A DNA stretch of 64,000 nucleotides, taken from contig CBDAQR010000003.1 of assembly GCA_965199055.1 (NCBI GenBank), forward strand, positions 1,116,001-1,180,000. Reading direction: 5' to 3'. The notes under the pieces are model-generated. The model made no database searches. It saw only the letters and a program-made list of their open reading frames with translations, and had not been told where the DNA came from. The position numbers were made by a program, and so were the translations under genes. Below, in pieces: positions 46,286 through 55,153 of the stretch. This DNA comes from CBDAQR01 sp965199055 (GTDB lineage: Bacteria > Pseudomonadota > Gammaproteobacteria > Pseudomonadales > Halieaceae). The stretch's first letter is position 1. Each line of letters starts with the position of its first letter.

Positions 46286-47737
46286 ATGACGGACTACAGC
46301 CTTATCGAGATTGGCCAGGTAATAGACTGGCACGACGAAGCCGATGTTCTAGTGATCGGCTTTGGGGCGGCAGGATCCTGCGCTGCTATTGAGGCCCGCG
46401 ATCATGGCGGTGACGTTCTGGTACTGGAGCGCGCGAGCGGTGTCAGCGGCACCACCTGCGCCGCGACCGGCCACTTCTATCTTGGCGGCGGCACACAGCC
46501 ACAGTTAGCCAATGGCATCGAAGACAGCGCGGAGGACATGTTCAACTACCTCATGGCGAACACGCCCGAACCCGAAGAGGACAAGATTCGGCTCTATTGC
46601 GAAAACAGCGTCGATCACTTCGAGTGGCTATTGCAGCAAGGCGTTCCTTTCAACAACGGCTTTTACACCAAAAAGCACTACGAGCAACCCACGGACGAGT
46701 GCCTCATCTGGTCAGGCAACGAGAAGGCATGGCCGTTTAACGAGCAGGCCAAACCTGCTCCTCGCGGACATAAAGTCGAAAAGGTGGGCAGTGAAGGCGG
46801 CGGATTAGTGATGCAGCGACTGACCGCTCGCGCGGAAGCAATGGGCGTGCGCTTTCAGTTTGATGCCAATGTTCGCAATCTTGTCGTCGATGGTGATGGC
46901 TGTATTGTGGGCATTCGCTACACCCATTTTAAGGAAGAGCGATTTGTGAAGGCTCGCAAGGGCATAGTACTCGCCGCCGGCGGCTTTGCCATGAACCAAA
47001 CGATGCTGGAGCAATATTGCCCGAGACTGGCCGACGCCAGTGTGTTCAAGCAAGGAAACCCAAACGACGACGGCGCCGGCATTCAGTTGGGACTGGCCGC
47101 AGGTGGTGAGGCGATTCATATGGATGGCGCGCTGATTACCGCGCCCTTCTATCCCCCCGAATCTCTACTCAAAGGCATTCTTGTGAACAAGCACGGCAAG
47201 CGTTTTATCAATGAAGACAGCTACCATGCCCGCACCATGTCCGCCTGCCTGGAGCAACCAGACGGCATCGCTTATTTGATCACCGACGAACCGCATTTTG
47301 CGCGCCCAGAGATTCAGATGCAGGAGCTCATCGACGGCTGGGAGACAGTCGAGGAGATGGAAACCGCACTGGAATTGCCCGAGGGCGCTCTTGTGGAAAC
47401 AATGGCGAACTACAATCGTCACGCCGCCAATGGCGAAGACCCGGAGTACCACAAATACTCAGATTGGCTGGCACCCCTCGACCGGGCGCCCTATGCGGCC
47501 CTGCAGTGTTCGCTAGGTAAGTCTGTTTACGTGGGATTCACACTGGGTGGCTTACGCGTTTCCAAGGATGGTGAAGTTATCGGTAAGTCGTCAGGCTCTA
47601 GCATTCCCGGACTCTATGCAGCGGGCGCCTGCGCATCCAATATCGCCCAGGACGGCGCGGGCTACTCCAGCGGCACCTGCATCGGTGAATCGACCTTTTT
47701 CGGTCGCCGCGCCGGTAGACATGCAAGCAATGCCTAA
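46286..47737 (+). CDS. FAD-binding oxidoreductase (KstD/fumarate-reductase flavoprotein-like)
   Basis: A 483-residue flavoprotein of the succinate dehydrogenase/fumarate reductase superfamily. FAD site: DVLVIGFGAAGSCAAIEARDHGGDVLVLERA (Gly25-x-Gly27-x-x-Gly30). Mid-protein GIVLAAGGFAMNQTML and a C-terminal GLYAAGACASNIAQDGAGYSSGTCIGES segment close the fold. It resembles 3-ketosteroid-delta1-dehydrogenases and relatives such as urocanate- or tricarballylate-type reductases. Neighbouring Rieske oxygenase and VOC genes fit a ring-degrading pathway, but the substrate is inferred only. Its 3' end overlaps the PPIase start. Confidence 0.88.
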   Translation: MTDYSLIEIGQVIDWHDEADVLVIGFGAAGSCAAIEARDHGGDVLVLERASGVSGTTCAATGHFYLGGGTQPQLANGIEDSAEDMFNYLMANTPEPEEDKIRLYCENSVDHFEWLLQQGVPFNNGFYTKKHYEQPTDECLIWSGNEKAWPFNEQAKPAPRGHKVEKVGSEGGGLVMQRLTARAEAMGVRFQFDANVRNLVVDGDGCIVGIRYTHFKEERFVKARKGIVLAAGGFAMNQTMLEQYCPRLADASVFKQGNPNDDGAGIQLGLAAGGEAIHMDGALITAPFYPPESLLKGILVNKHGKRFINEDSYHARTMSACLEQPDGIAYLITDEPHFARPEIQMQELIDGWETVEEMETALELPEGALVETMANYNRHAANGEDPEYHKYSDWLAPLDRAPYAALQCSLGKSVYVGFTLGGLRVSKDGEVIGKSSGSSIPGLYAAGACASNIAQDGAGYSSGTCIGESTFFGRRAGRHASNA

Positions 47738-48617
47738 CCGGACTACCCTGCTGGTTTTAGGTGCAATCGTCGGCGCCCTGCTGGCCGCCAGCGGTGTATT
47801 GCAGCCCAGCTCTGCTGCGCTATCGCCAAATGACATCGCCACTGTTAACGGCGATAGCATCGCCAAGTCGGATTACCTCTACTATCTGAGCACCCTGAGC
47901 AAAGATCGCCGCAGCGCTCTAGGCGTTGAGGAGAGGCAGCGTGTACTCGACCGCTTGATTGACGAAAAACTCCTATTGCGGCGTGGCATTGACCTGGGCT
48001 TACCCTGGTCCGACGCAGCGGTGAGCAAAGCGCTGACTAATGCAATGATCGATACCATACTCGCCGATTCGGCTGCGGCGCTACCCGAAGAATCGGCTCT
48101 GGAGAATTTCTTTGCTGAGAATCGCAGCTACTTCAGCGCGCCAACGCGCCTGCGTGTTCAGCGCATGGAGTTTCGCGGCGCTGACGCCAGCGAACGTGCG
48201 CAATCTGCCTGGACCCGATTAGAGAACGAAACCTGGGACGACGTATCAGCCGACCTGCCTGGCTCGGCGACACTGTCTCTTCCAGCCAGTATGCTCTCCG
48301 AGCCCAAGCTGCGGACCTATATCGGTAAGGAACTTACCGAGGTGAGCCTCGCGCTCAAACCTGGCGAGCACAGCGCACCGGTTCCCGACGGCAACGGCTA
48401 CAGCATAATGCGCTTGCTCGGACTGCAGCCCGGCACCACACCGGTGTATGAGGATGTGCGTGCGCAGGTGTTACAGGAATATCAACGGCGGGTCAGCGAA
48501 GATGCGCTGCGCCGTTACCTCGAGCAATTGCGCGACGAGGCGCAGATCCAGGTCGATCATGTTTTTCTGCAAAGCCTGAGCGAACTGCGTGCAGGCGATA
48601 ACAATGCCCAGCCGTAA
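47721..48617 (+). CDS. Periplasmic peptidylprolyl isomerase (parvulin/SurA-like)
   Basis: A 298-residue exported chaperone with an N-terminal membrane anchor or signal (TLLVLGAIVGALLAASGVL), a SurA-type N-domain (DIATVNGDSIAKSDYLYYLSTLSKD) and a parvulin-like C-terminal part (LTEVSLALKPGEHSAPVPDGNGYSIMRLLG). It overlaps the preceding flavoprotein by 17 bases and the following HupE/UreJ gene by 14. The frame is open from 47547, but that would be entirely inside the flavoprotein gene. Tight coupling to the HupE/UreJ-type membrane protein suggests it helps fold that protein or a partner. Confidence 0.85.
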   Translation: MQAMPNRTTLLVLGAIVGALLAASGVLQPSSAALSPNDIATVNGDSIAKSDYLYYLSTLSKDRRSALGVEERQRVLDRLIDEKLLLRRGIDLGLPWSDAAVSKALTNAMIDTILADSAAALPEESALENFFAENRSYFSAPTRLRVQRMEFRGADASERAQSAWTRLENETWDDVSADLPGSATLSLPASMLSEPKLRTYIGKELTEVSLALKPGEHSAPVPDGNGYSIMRLLGLQPGTTPVYEDVRAQVLQEYQRRVSEDALRRYLEQLRDEAQIQVDHVFLQSLSELRAGDNNAQP

Positions 48618-49809
48618 ACTGCTTGCTATCTTGCTCGGCTGGTTATTGCCTCTTCTCGCACTAGCCGATCCGCAATCGAAGTCCTGGTCAGCCTGGACTC
48701 TACAAGATAGCGGCGCCGAGATGATCTACACAGTCCCGCTAATGGACGCTACGGCGCTATTGAGCGAAGCGAGCCCCAACACCCGCGTCGCGCAAGCCAT
48801 GCAACAAGAACTTAACGATAAGACCTCCTTAAGTCGTTCGGGGGTGGCATGCAGCAAAGTGGAGATCAGCGAGAAACCCGCCCGCGCCGGCTACCTGCGC
48901 TTGAGCATGATTTGGCATTGTCCGGCCAGCGGCGATGAGTGGATGCTCGGGCAGTCGGCTTTATTGGAAGCTGTCCCGGGTCATATTCACTTTGCTCGCT
49001 TCATCCTTGCAGATGGCAGCAGCCAGGAACGCCTGTTTACCCGTCGCTCAGCGCAGCAACAACTGAATTTTAACGCCAGTACATCTGAGGCTGCCGGTAT
49101 ATCAGGAAGTGTATGGGCCGCCTACACGCTGTTCGGTTTCGAGCACATCCTGATCGGCGTGGACCATATCGCCTTCCTGCTTGGCCTGTTGTTGCTGACC
49201 CGCAGGCTTATGGATGTCATTCTCGTTGTCACCGGTTTCACTTTGGGGCACAGCGTAACACTGGCACTCACCGTGCTCGGCCTGGTGACACCGGAGCAGA
49301 GCCTGGTCGAAGGTCTGATTGGATTCACCATAGCCTTAGTCGCCTTGGAGAACGTTCTCGACAATCCCAGCGACCACCGACGTGCCGCAATCGTTTGCCT
49401 GGCGCTGTTTGCAGCGCTCGCTGTGTTCAATTTCTCCTTTAGCACTGGGCCACCCGCGCTAACGCTGCTCGGGCTAGGCCTGTTTTGCTTTTGCTATCTG
49501 CAAATCAGTGACAGCCCTGCGGAAAGCCAAAAACTGAGACCAATTCTGACTTTGCTGTTCGGGCTTATCCACGGCTTCGGTTTCGCCAGTGTCTTGATCG
49601 AGGTCGGCCTTCCAGAGGATCAGCTACTTGCCTCGCTGCTGGCCTTTAATATCGGCGTGGAGCTGGGCCAGATCGCCATCGTGGTAGTACTGGCAACAAT
49701 CGCATTCGCCACTTACAAATTGACCGCAAACCGGTCAATTATTGAAACCACTCTAAATGCCGGTCTCTGCGGTCTTGGTGTATTCTGGTTTGTAGAACGA
49801 CTGTATTGA
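48604..49809 (+). CDS. HupE/UreJ-type membrane protein with an exported N-domain
   Basis: About 401 residues from the ATG at 48604 (a GTG at 48589 is in frame). Signal peptide to about LALADPQSK, then a roughly 160-residue soluble domain with two Cys (SGVACSKVEI, IWHCPAS), then about seven helices of the HupE/UreJ type: TLFGFEHILIGVDHIAFLLGLLLL, TGFTLGHSVTLAL and LIHGFGFASVLIEVG, with conserved His residues typical of nickel/cobalt permeases. Whether it moves metal is untested; no hydrogenase or urease is present. Forms a pair with the preceding isomerase. Confidence 0.85.
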   Translation: MPSRKLLAILLGWLLPLLALADPQSKSWSAWTLQDSGAEMIYTVPLMDATALLSEASPNTRVAQAMQQELNDKTSLSRSGVACSKVEISEKPARAGYLRLSMIWHCPASGDEWMLGQSALLEAVPGHIHFARFILADGSSQERLFTRRSAQQQLNFNASTSEAAGISGSVWAAYTLFGFEHILIGVDHIAFLLGLLLLTRRLMDVILVVTGFTLGHSVTLALTVLGLVTPEQSLVEGLIGFTIALVALENVLDNPSDHRRAAIVCLALFAALAVFNFSFSTGPPALTLLGLGLFCFCYLQISDSPAESQKLRPILTLLFGLIHGFGFASVLIEVGLPEDQLLASLLAFNIGVELGQIAIVVVLATIAFATYKLTANRSIIETTLNAGLCGLGVFWFVERLY

Positions 49810-49828
49810 TCAATCAGTGGAGGCAAGG

Positions 49829-50878
49829 ATGAGCCAGGCACTTCCAGATCCATATGTCATAGAGGGCACGCTACCTTCTCGTTATCCGCGCGGGTGGTTT
49901 TGTATTGGCACCGATTATGAGTTCACCAGCCTACCCCGCAAACTCGATTACTTCGGCACATCGCTGGTCGCCTACCGAGGCGCCGAGAGCGGAGAAGTCC
50001 ATATTCTCGATGCCTACTGCCCGCACATGGGCGCAAACCTTGCCGGCGGCGAGGTGCAGGGGAATTCGATAGTCTGCCCCTTTCATGCATGGAGTTGGGG
50101 CTCAGACGGCTTTTGCGATCACATCCCTTACGCCAAAAAGATCCCACCTAAAGCACGCATCAAGTCCTGGCCAGTGATGGAGGAGAACGACCTGGTCTAC
50201 GTTTGGCATGACCCTGACGGCGGCCCGCCCATAGCAGGACAAGAGATTCCACGCGAACCCAAGCTTGATGAATTTAGCTGGACACCCTGGGTCATCCACC
50301 GGGTTGAGGTGAAAAGCAATTGTCGAGAGCTAATCGACAACATGGCAGACAAAGCCCACTTCATTCCCGTTCACGGCGCGGACAGGATTACTTTCTTTCA
50401 GAACATCAGCGAGGGCCACACCTACACTCAGCTGATGAAGGGCATTAGCCCTTCTGGCGAAATGGACTCACGGGCAACCTATTACGGCCCTGGATACATG
50501 CTGCATTACATGGACATTGCAGCCCCGGACATGAACATTCCCTTCATGTCATTGGTCATCAATGTGCCCACGAGTATGGAAAGCTTCGAGTTCCTGGCGG
50601 GCTTTAAGTACCCGGTGCCCCCGGGCATGGAAGGCAACCCCGTCGCGCAGATCGAGTTTGTTAAGCAGCAGATTGATGAAAACATAGACGGGGTTTTCGC
50701 CGACCTGGCCATCTGGCAGGACAAAGTGACCATCGATAATCCGTTGCTGTGCGATGGAGATGGACCGGTTAACCGACTACGGCAGTGGTACAACCAATTC
50801 CTCGTTCCCGTTGATGAGGTACCAGCCTCTCTGGCAGAGCGGAAGGTTTACGATAAAAGCGAAGAGATCAGCTTTTAG
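49829..50878 (+). CDS. Rieske non-haem iron oxygenase, KshA-like
   Basis: Terminal oxygenase component of a two-protein monooxygenase, cytoplasmic. A Rieske [2Fe-2S] site is present at Cys64-x-His66 (YCPHMGANL) and Cys83-x2-His86 (VCPFHAWSWG). The mononuclear iron site is ELIDNMADKAHFIPVHG, with Asn/Asp and two His. The length of about 349 residues and motif spacing match 3-ketosteroid-9-alpha-hydroxylase oxygenases and bile-acid/cholesterol relatives. GGAGGCAAGG precedes the ATG at 49829. A ferredoxin reductase partner (KshB type) is not in the window. It ends the sulfotransferase-headed run. Confidence 0.88.
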   Translation: MSQALPDPYVIEGTLPSRYPRGWFCIGTDYEFTSLPRKLDYFGTSLVAYRGAESGEVHILDAYCPHMGANLAGGEVQGNSIVCPFHAWSWGSDGFCDHIPYAKKIPPKARIKSWPVMEENDLVYVWHDPDGGPPIAGQEIPREPKLDEFSWTPWVIHRVEVKSNCRELIDNMADKAHFIPVHGADRITFFQNISEGHTYTQLMKGISPSGEMDSRATYYGPGYMLHYMDIAAPDMNIPFMSLVINVPTSMESFEFLAGFKYPVPPGMEGNPVAQIEFVKQQIDENIDGVFADLAIWQDKVTIDNPLLCDGDGPVNRLRQWYNQFLVPVDEVPASLAERKVYDKSEEISF

Positions 50879-52067
50879 CGGCTTTCTTTCGCATATGCTC
50901 CACCTGGCCGTCTTCACTATTTTCCAGTAAGACATCGTTGTAGTGTCGCCCGCCGCGATGATGCTCGTATTCCGGCGCGAAATTTAATAAAACACTCTGG
51001 CGATAAGGGCCTTGCGCAGCGATGGGTGCAGGAGCGGCGTGCATGACATCGCTATAGTGCAGCGTCACATCACCAGCCTGCGCAGCCACGGTGATACCCT
51101 CGGGTGCCCCGGGCTCCGCCGGATCGAAGAAGCCCACGCATGCCTTATGCGACCCCGGCAGGAACAGGAGCGGACCCAATTCCGGCGTGGCGTCATAGAG
51201 ATAGAGGCTCAATACCGTTTGCGGGCACATGATGGCATGCCCGCCCATACCGCAATCCCGGTGCCAGGGTAGATCCGAGAGACCCTCCGTCATCTCAGAG
51301 TTTTTGAAGACCACCGTGACGCCATCGACCTTTCCTTCACCCCAGGGGCGAAGGTCGTGTGGCGGCAACGCACCCAGTCGAGCTATGCGTTCATCGTCAT
51401 ATAAACCACGAAACGCGGGCTGGTTCGCGGCTTTTAGAACGCGCGTCACCACACTATCCCCGTCCGCGTTTTTCCCCCACCAGGAGATGTTGTCGCCCGG
51501 GCGCGCATCGGCCCGCAGAATCTCAGCCTGCTCCCGCATCAGCTCAATTTCGTCGGCGCTGAAAACCGATTTCACAAGGAGATAACCCGCCGCCTCGAGA
51601 AAGTCGACCATATCGTCGTCGCGGTCGGCCAATGTAAACGACTTGTCGACAGGCATGGGATTGCCATAGCGATCTTTGAGTTCTGCCATGGAAGCTTCGT
51701 AGGGCGGGATACCACAATACAGGGCGCGCAAGGCAGGCTCCCAGCGCATCAACTGAAAGGCGTCGCCTTCGCTGGACTCCAGCAGATTGTTGTAGAGCAG
51801 GCCCGGAGCACTTTCGAGGTCGTGCACCAGATCCTGCCAGTGCTGCACTGAAAGCCCGATCACCGTTTTCGCCTCGGCGCCCTCTTCGACCTGCAGCATT
51901 CCGTCCCTCACACGATAGGTATAACTTGCACTACCGACAAGGAAGGCCAGCGGTTCAAGATCCTGAGCCGCGCGCGCCGCAAGCGCGCCCCGGCCGGCAT
52001 TTATTAGCGCGGGCAGCTGCTGTTGGTGATAATGAACGAAATCTATGTCAGGGAATGCACGGTTCAT
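50868..52067 (-). CDS. Phytanoyl-CoA dioxygenase family with SCP2-like N-domain
   Basis: An Fe(II)/2-oxoglutarate dioxygenase of 399 residues. The catalytic half has the facial triad His269-x-Asp271 (LPWHRDCGMGG) and His343 (SDVMHAAP), with Arg356 as probable 2-oxoglutarate contact. Residues about 20-120 form a separate region with an SCP2 (sterol-carrier)-like pattern (YTYRVRDGMLQVEEGAEAK, LLESSEGDAFQLMRW), so the enzyme may carry its own lipid-binding domain. It converges on the Rieske gene with an 11-base overlap and diverges from the PPOX gene at 52097. Likely substrate a long-chain or sterol-like molecule, by inference. Confidence 0.83.
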   Translation of the reverse strand: MNRAFPDIDFVHYHQQQLPALINAGRGALAARAAQDLEPLAFLVGSASYTYRVRDGMLQVEEGAEAKTVIGLSVQHWQDLVHDLESAPGLLYNNLLESSEGDAFQLMRWEPALRALYCGIPPYEASMAELKDRYGNPMPVDKSFTLADRDDDMVDFLEAAGYLLVKSVFSADEIELMREQAEILRADARPGDNISWWGKNADGDSVVTRVLKAANQPAFRGLYDDERIARLGALPPHDLRPWGEGKVDGVTVVFKNSEMTEGLSDLPWHRDCGMGGHAIMCPQTVLSLYLYDATPELGPLLFLPGSHKACVGFFDPAEPGAPEGITVAAQAGDVTLHYSDVMHAAPAPIAAQGPYRQSVLLNFAPEYEHHRGGRHYNDVLLENSEDGQVEHMRKKAAKS

Positions 52068-52096
52068 AGCTCCCTAGTATAGCCCAAGGAACCCGT

Positions 52097-52534
52097 ATGT
52101 CAGTTAGTAAAACTGTACCAGCCAGCCACGTCGATATTCTCGAGAACGAGATCATGGGAATGATCAGCACCCACCGCCACAAAGACGGCATGATCTCTAC
52201 CAACCCAGTGACTTTTGACTGGGACGGCGAGTACGTGCGCTTCAGCACGCTCAAGGAGCGCGTGAAGTATCGCAATATGCTAGAGAATTCACAGGTGACC
52301 TTTTGCGTGATGTCGTCTCAAGTAGCAACGCGCTATGTGGAGATTCGCGGCCACGCAGCGTTGGAAGAAGACCCCAGTGGCGGCTTTCAGCAGGCGCTGT
52401 GGAAAAAGATCACCGGTGAAGATGAGTTCAAGCTGGATCCGCCTGGCTCCACTCGTGTCATCGTCACGCTCATACCCGAGCAAGTCTCGACACCCGCACT
52501 CTACGATGGGCAGTTGGACGAATACGCCGGCTAA
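52097..52534 (+). CDS. PPOX-class flavin or F420-dependent oxidoreductase-like protein
   Basis: A 145-residue single-domain split-barrel protein of the pyridoxamine-phosphate-oxidase fold. The pattern LENEIMGMISTHRHKDGMISTNPVTFDWDGEYVRFSTLKERVKYRNML is typical of PPOX-class enzymes. Whether it binds FMN, F420 or haem cannot be told. It overlaps the convergent NTF2-like gene by 4 bases and diverges from the PhyH-type gene with a 29-base gap, so the two must share a very compact promoter region. Confidence 0.83.
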   Translation: MSVSKTVPASHVDILENEIMGMISTHRHKDGMISTNPVTFDWDGEYVRFSTLKERVKYRNMLENSQVTFCVMSSQVATRYVEIRGHAALEEDPSGGFQQALWKKITGEDEFKLDPPGSTRVIVTLIPEQVSTPALYDGQLDEYAG

Positions 52535-53064
52535 GGCTCCCCGCGCTTTAGTAATCTAAAGAATTCGTAGGAAGGATCGGCCTCCCCTCGCTGTCCAAAC
52601 AGCGAGCCCGCCAGCGCGGGATGATCGAGGTCGACAACAGACGGATCAGCCACGGTGGCCCAGTCGGCGACCACCGACTTGTGTGCAAACTTCCAGACTC
52701 CGTCACGCTTCTCGTACTTGTCGAAGTAACGGCCGCCTATCAGCAGGTCGGTACTACCCTTGTCGCCGCGGATCTTGTGATAGGCCAACACATAGACCTC
52801 TCCCTCGGCATAGTCGCCCTCCAGCTTGATGTTCACCGTCGTCATATTGTGATGCAGAATTTCCATCGGATCTTGAATAGCCGGCAACTGATCTACAAAA
52901 TCCATGGCCAGTCCCTGAAAGAAGGCGCCGTGCTCATCAATCGCATCTTCGTGGTAGAGCTTGCGCATCTTCTCGTAATCATGCCGGTCAGCAGCATTAA
53001 AGTAGGCGTTAAGAAGTTCGTATATCGCCTGCTTATCAAGCAGATCCTTTAGCGCTGGCTCCAT
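52531..53064 (-). CDS. NTF2-like (SnoaL-type) protein
   Basis: A 177-residue cone-fold protein from the ATG at 53064: LKDLLDKQAIYELLNAYFNAADRHDYEKMRKLYHEDAIDEHG, then strands ending VWKFAHKSVVADWATV. The frame remains open to 53217, but that would overlap the upstream DUF3604 gene and is Arg/Cys-rich. It lies 4 bases downstream of the DUF3604 gene on the same strand, so the two are probably co-transcribed. A dehydratase or isomerase role is common for this fold; no specific reaction is assigned. Confidence 0.8.
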   Translation of the reverse strand: MEPALKDLLDKQAIYELLNAYFNAADRHDYEKMRKLYHEDAIDEHGAFFQGLAMDFVDQLPAIQDPMEILHHNMTTVNIKLEGDYAEGEVYVLAYHKIRGDKGSTDLLIGGRYFDKYEKRDGVWKFAHKSVVADWATVADPSVVDLDHPALAGSLFGQRGEADPSYEFFRLLKRGEP

Positions 53065-53068
53065 CTTG

Positions 53069-55102
53069 CTACTCCGCCGCGCTCGGGCGCACCCAAATCG
53101 GCGACGACCAGGCGCGTTCCTGAATAGTAGCCGGCAGATCGGAGCGTGGCTCGACTCCTGCCTGAATCGCATCCCAGGTTGACCAGCGACAGCTCGGATT
53201 CTCGAGTGCCCGCACATAGTAAAAGGCTTCCTGGGTCGGGTTGTAGTCGGGGTCTACCCACAGTGTCTTCAGTTCGACGGCGCCCGCATCAACGCTGACG
53301 GAGCAATCCGCCATATTCACCTTCGCAGCATTGTCTGGGCACCGATGTGTTGTGGGATCAACTTGCAGGCCGTCCGAACAGGCAACATCAAAAACTTGCT
53401 CCCGGGGTTCACCATCATCCAGCCAACCCTTGATCACCTGCAGCCGCTGCAGAGGTGTTCGATCCGCTTCGGCAACGGCCCAGGCCAGGAAGGTAGGCGA
53501 GGCGTCAGCGGCTTGCAACTCGCCACCCATGTGCGCTCCGTCATCGTAGGCACGGCTCACCAGGTCGCTGTCATCCAGCCCGGCATCGTGGAGTTTATGA
53601 CTGGCGAAAAATCGCACCATTATGCGCGGACCAGAGGTCGCGAAGGTTTCCTTGCGACGAAATGCGGCGTATATCGATTCTCGTGTATTTTCTTCCGCCC
53701 ATACGGCGGCCAGCCCGGAGGCGGACCAATACTCAAAGGAGGAAGTTGCCATATAGGTACGACCGTCGACTTCGGTCAACATCGTCGGGTCAAACCACTG
53801 GGCAAACAGCTTTGCGGTGAAACCCGCGGGAATCGAGCCGCGTCGCTCAGCTGTACCATCGAGCATTCCGGCCTTGGAGGAAAAGGTTTCTTCGTCCTGT
53901 GAAATAGCACCGGTATGCGTGTCGCTGGCACCGACCAAGCCGAACCGATAGGGATTTACTGCACCTTCTGCCTGAAACTTCAATCCGTTCAAATAGGCCT
54001 CACGCACGTAACTACCCTTCGGCTCGCTGTAGAGCTTGGTCGCTACGCGATAGGGTGCAATTTCGAAGTCCGCCCACTCGTCATTCTTCGACAAGGTCGG
54101 GTGCGTATCGGAAGTGCCTTTTACCTGTGTCATTTCGACCAGCGGCTCGTTACGCATGCGCTGGGTCGAATACTCATCATCCATTGGGTCACCGGCCCAG
54201 TCGACTAGCTTAAACATCTGCCCGTTCGATCCATTGGGATTATGCGGAATCGCCAGGCTCTCTATCCCCTGGTCACGCAAGCCGTCCATCCAATCCCAGA
54301 GTCCCTCCGGGTTCTGCGAGTGCAGCCTTGAGAACGGTATAGCAGGCAGTCGATCGGTGTCGCGGAATATAACGTTGCGATGCAGGTTGCCGCGATCATC
54401 AGAGGATGTGGTGTATTCGTAGGCGGCGAAGGTCGTGAAATGGCCTGGCACATAGGCCACATCGGCGGCGCGCACAGAATCGAGCCAGGTCGACGCTGTC
54501 ACCTCTCGGGCAATCTCAGCATCGATACTGCCATCGAGCAGCCCCCCAAGGGTATTGGGAACGAACTGGGCAAAGGCCGCCGAGCGCTGCGGCAGACTCA
54601 TCTGACCCATGTTGTCGTCGGCGTTAATGTTATGAAGTGGCTCTGCCACCGGGTACTCGGAAAACGCAGAACTCGTATCAGCCGATTCCTGCACCAGGCC
54701 CATGAACATGGCATGATCCGTCACGGCGTAGAAATCCAGGGGCTCTCGAAGCTGCATGGTATAGCCAGAAGGATGGTCTAGCGGATGTCCCTTCGCATAG
54801 CGATAGGCATCGTCCGGTGTTGCCACCGTGCCAAACACATAGGCATCGAAGCTGTAGCGGGTATGAATGTGCAGGTCACCAAAATAGGCGTTGCGCTCGG
54901 GGTTGGGCAACGGCCGCAACTGAACGATCTCTTCGTCCACCGGCAACAGTCGAGCACCCGCATTGGCACCTGCCAAGCCAGTACTCTCATCTGACTGCGC
55001 GTTGACCACCTCTGAGTCACTGGAGCAGCCGAAGAGTCCCGCACTCAGCAATAGGGCGACACTCAATTCACGTAGCGGCAGAACTTGTTCTGACATAGAC
55101 AC
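53069..55102 (-). CDS. DUF3604 lipoprotein
   Basis: A 677-residue lipoprotein: signal ending in LLSAGLFGCSSD, then the DUF3604 domain. The N-terminal motif FGDLHIHTRYSFDA and later YAVTDHAMFMG look like the metal-binding histidines of PHP-type phosphoesterases, so hydrolysis of a phosphate or related ester is plausible but not established. Other conserved points: VGASDTHTGAI and the C-terminal DPDYNPTQEAFYYVRALENPSCRWSTWDA. Follows the PafA-type phosphatase on the same strand by 51 bases; both are exported, so a shared role in phosphate-ester scavenging is possible. Confidence 0.9.
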   Translation of the reverse strand: MSMSEQVLPLRELSVALLLSAGLFGCSSDSEVVNAQSDESTGLAGANAGARLLPVDEEIVQLRPLPNPERNAYFGDLHIHTRYSFDAYVFGTVATPDDAYRYAKGHPLDHPSGYTMQLREPLDFYAVTDHAMFMGLVQESADTSSAFSEYPVAEPLHNINADDNMGQMSLPQRSAAFAQFVPNTLGGLLDGSIDAEIAREVTASTWLDSVRAADVAYVPGHFTTFAAYEYTTSSDDRGNLHRNVIFRDTDRLPAIPFSRLHSQNPEGLWDWMDGLRDQGIESLAIPHNPNGSNGQMFKLVDWAGDPMDDEYSTQRMRNEPLVEMTQVKGTSDTHPTLSKNDEWADFEIAPYRVATKLYSEPKGSYVREAYLNGLKFQAEGAVNPYRFGLVGASDTHTGAISQDEETFSSKAGMLDGTAERRGSIPAGFTAKLFAQWFDPTMLTEVDGRTYMATSSFEYWSASGLAAVWAEENTRESIYAAFRRKETFATSGPRIMVRFFASHKLHDAGLDDSDLVSRAYDDGAHMGGELQAADASPTFLAWAVAEADRTPLQRLQVIKGWLDDGEPREQVFDVACSDGLQVDPTTHRCPDNAAKVNMADCSVSVDAGAVELKTLWVDPDYNPTQEAFYYVRALENPSCRWSTWDAIQAGVEPRSDLPATIQERAWSSPIWVRPSAAE

Positions 55103-55153
55103 CCCCGATTTATTTATTCTGTTTGTGCAGGGAACCCTAGTGGGCTGAGACGC

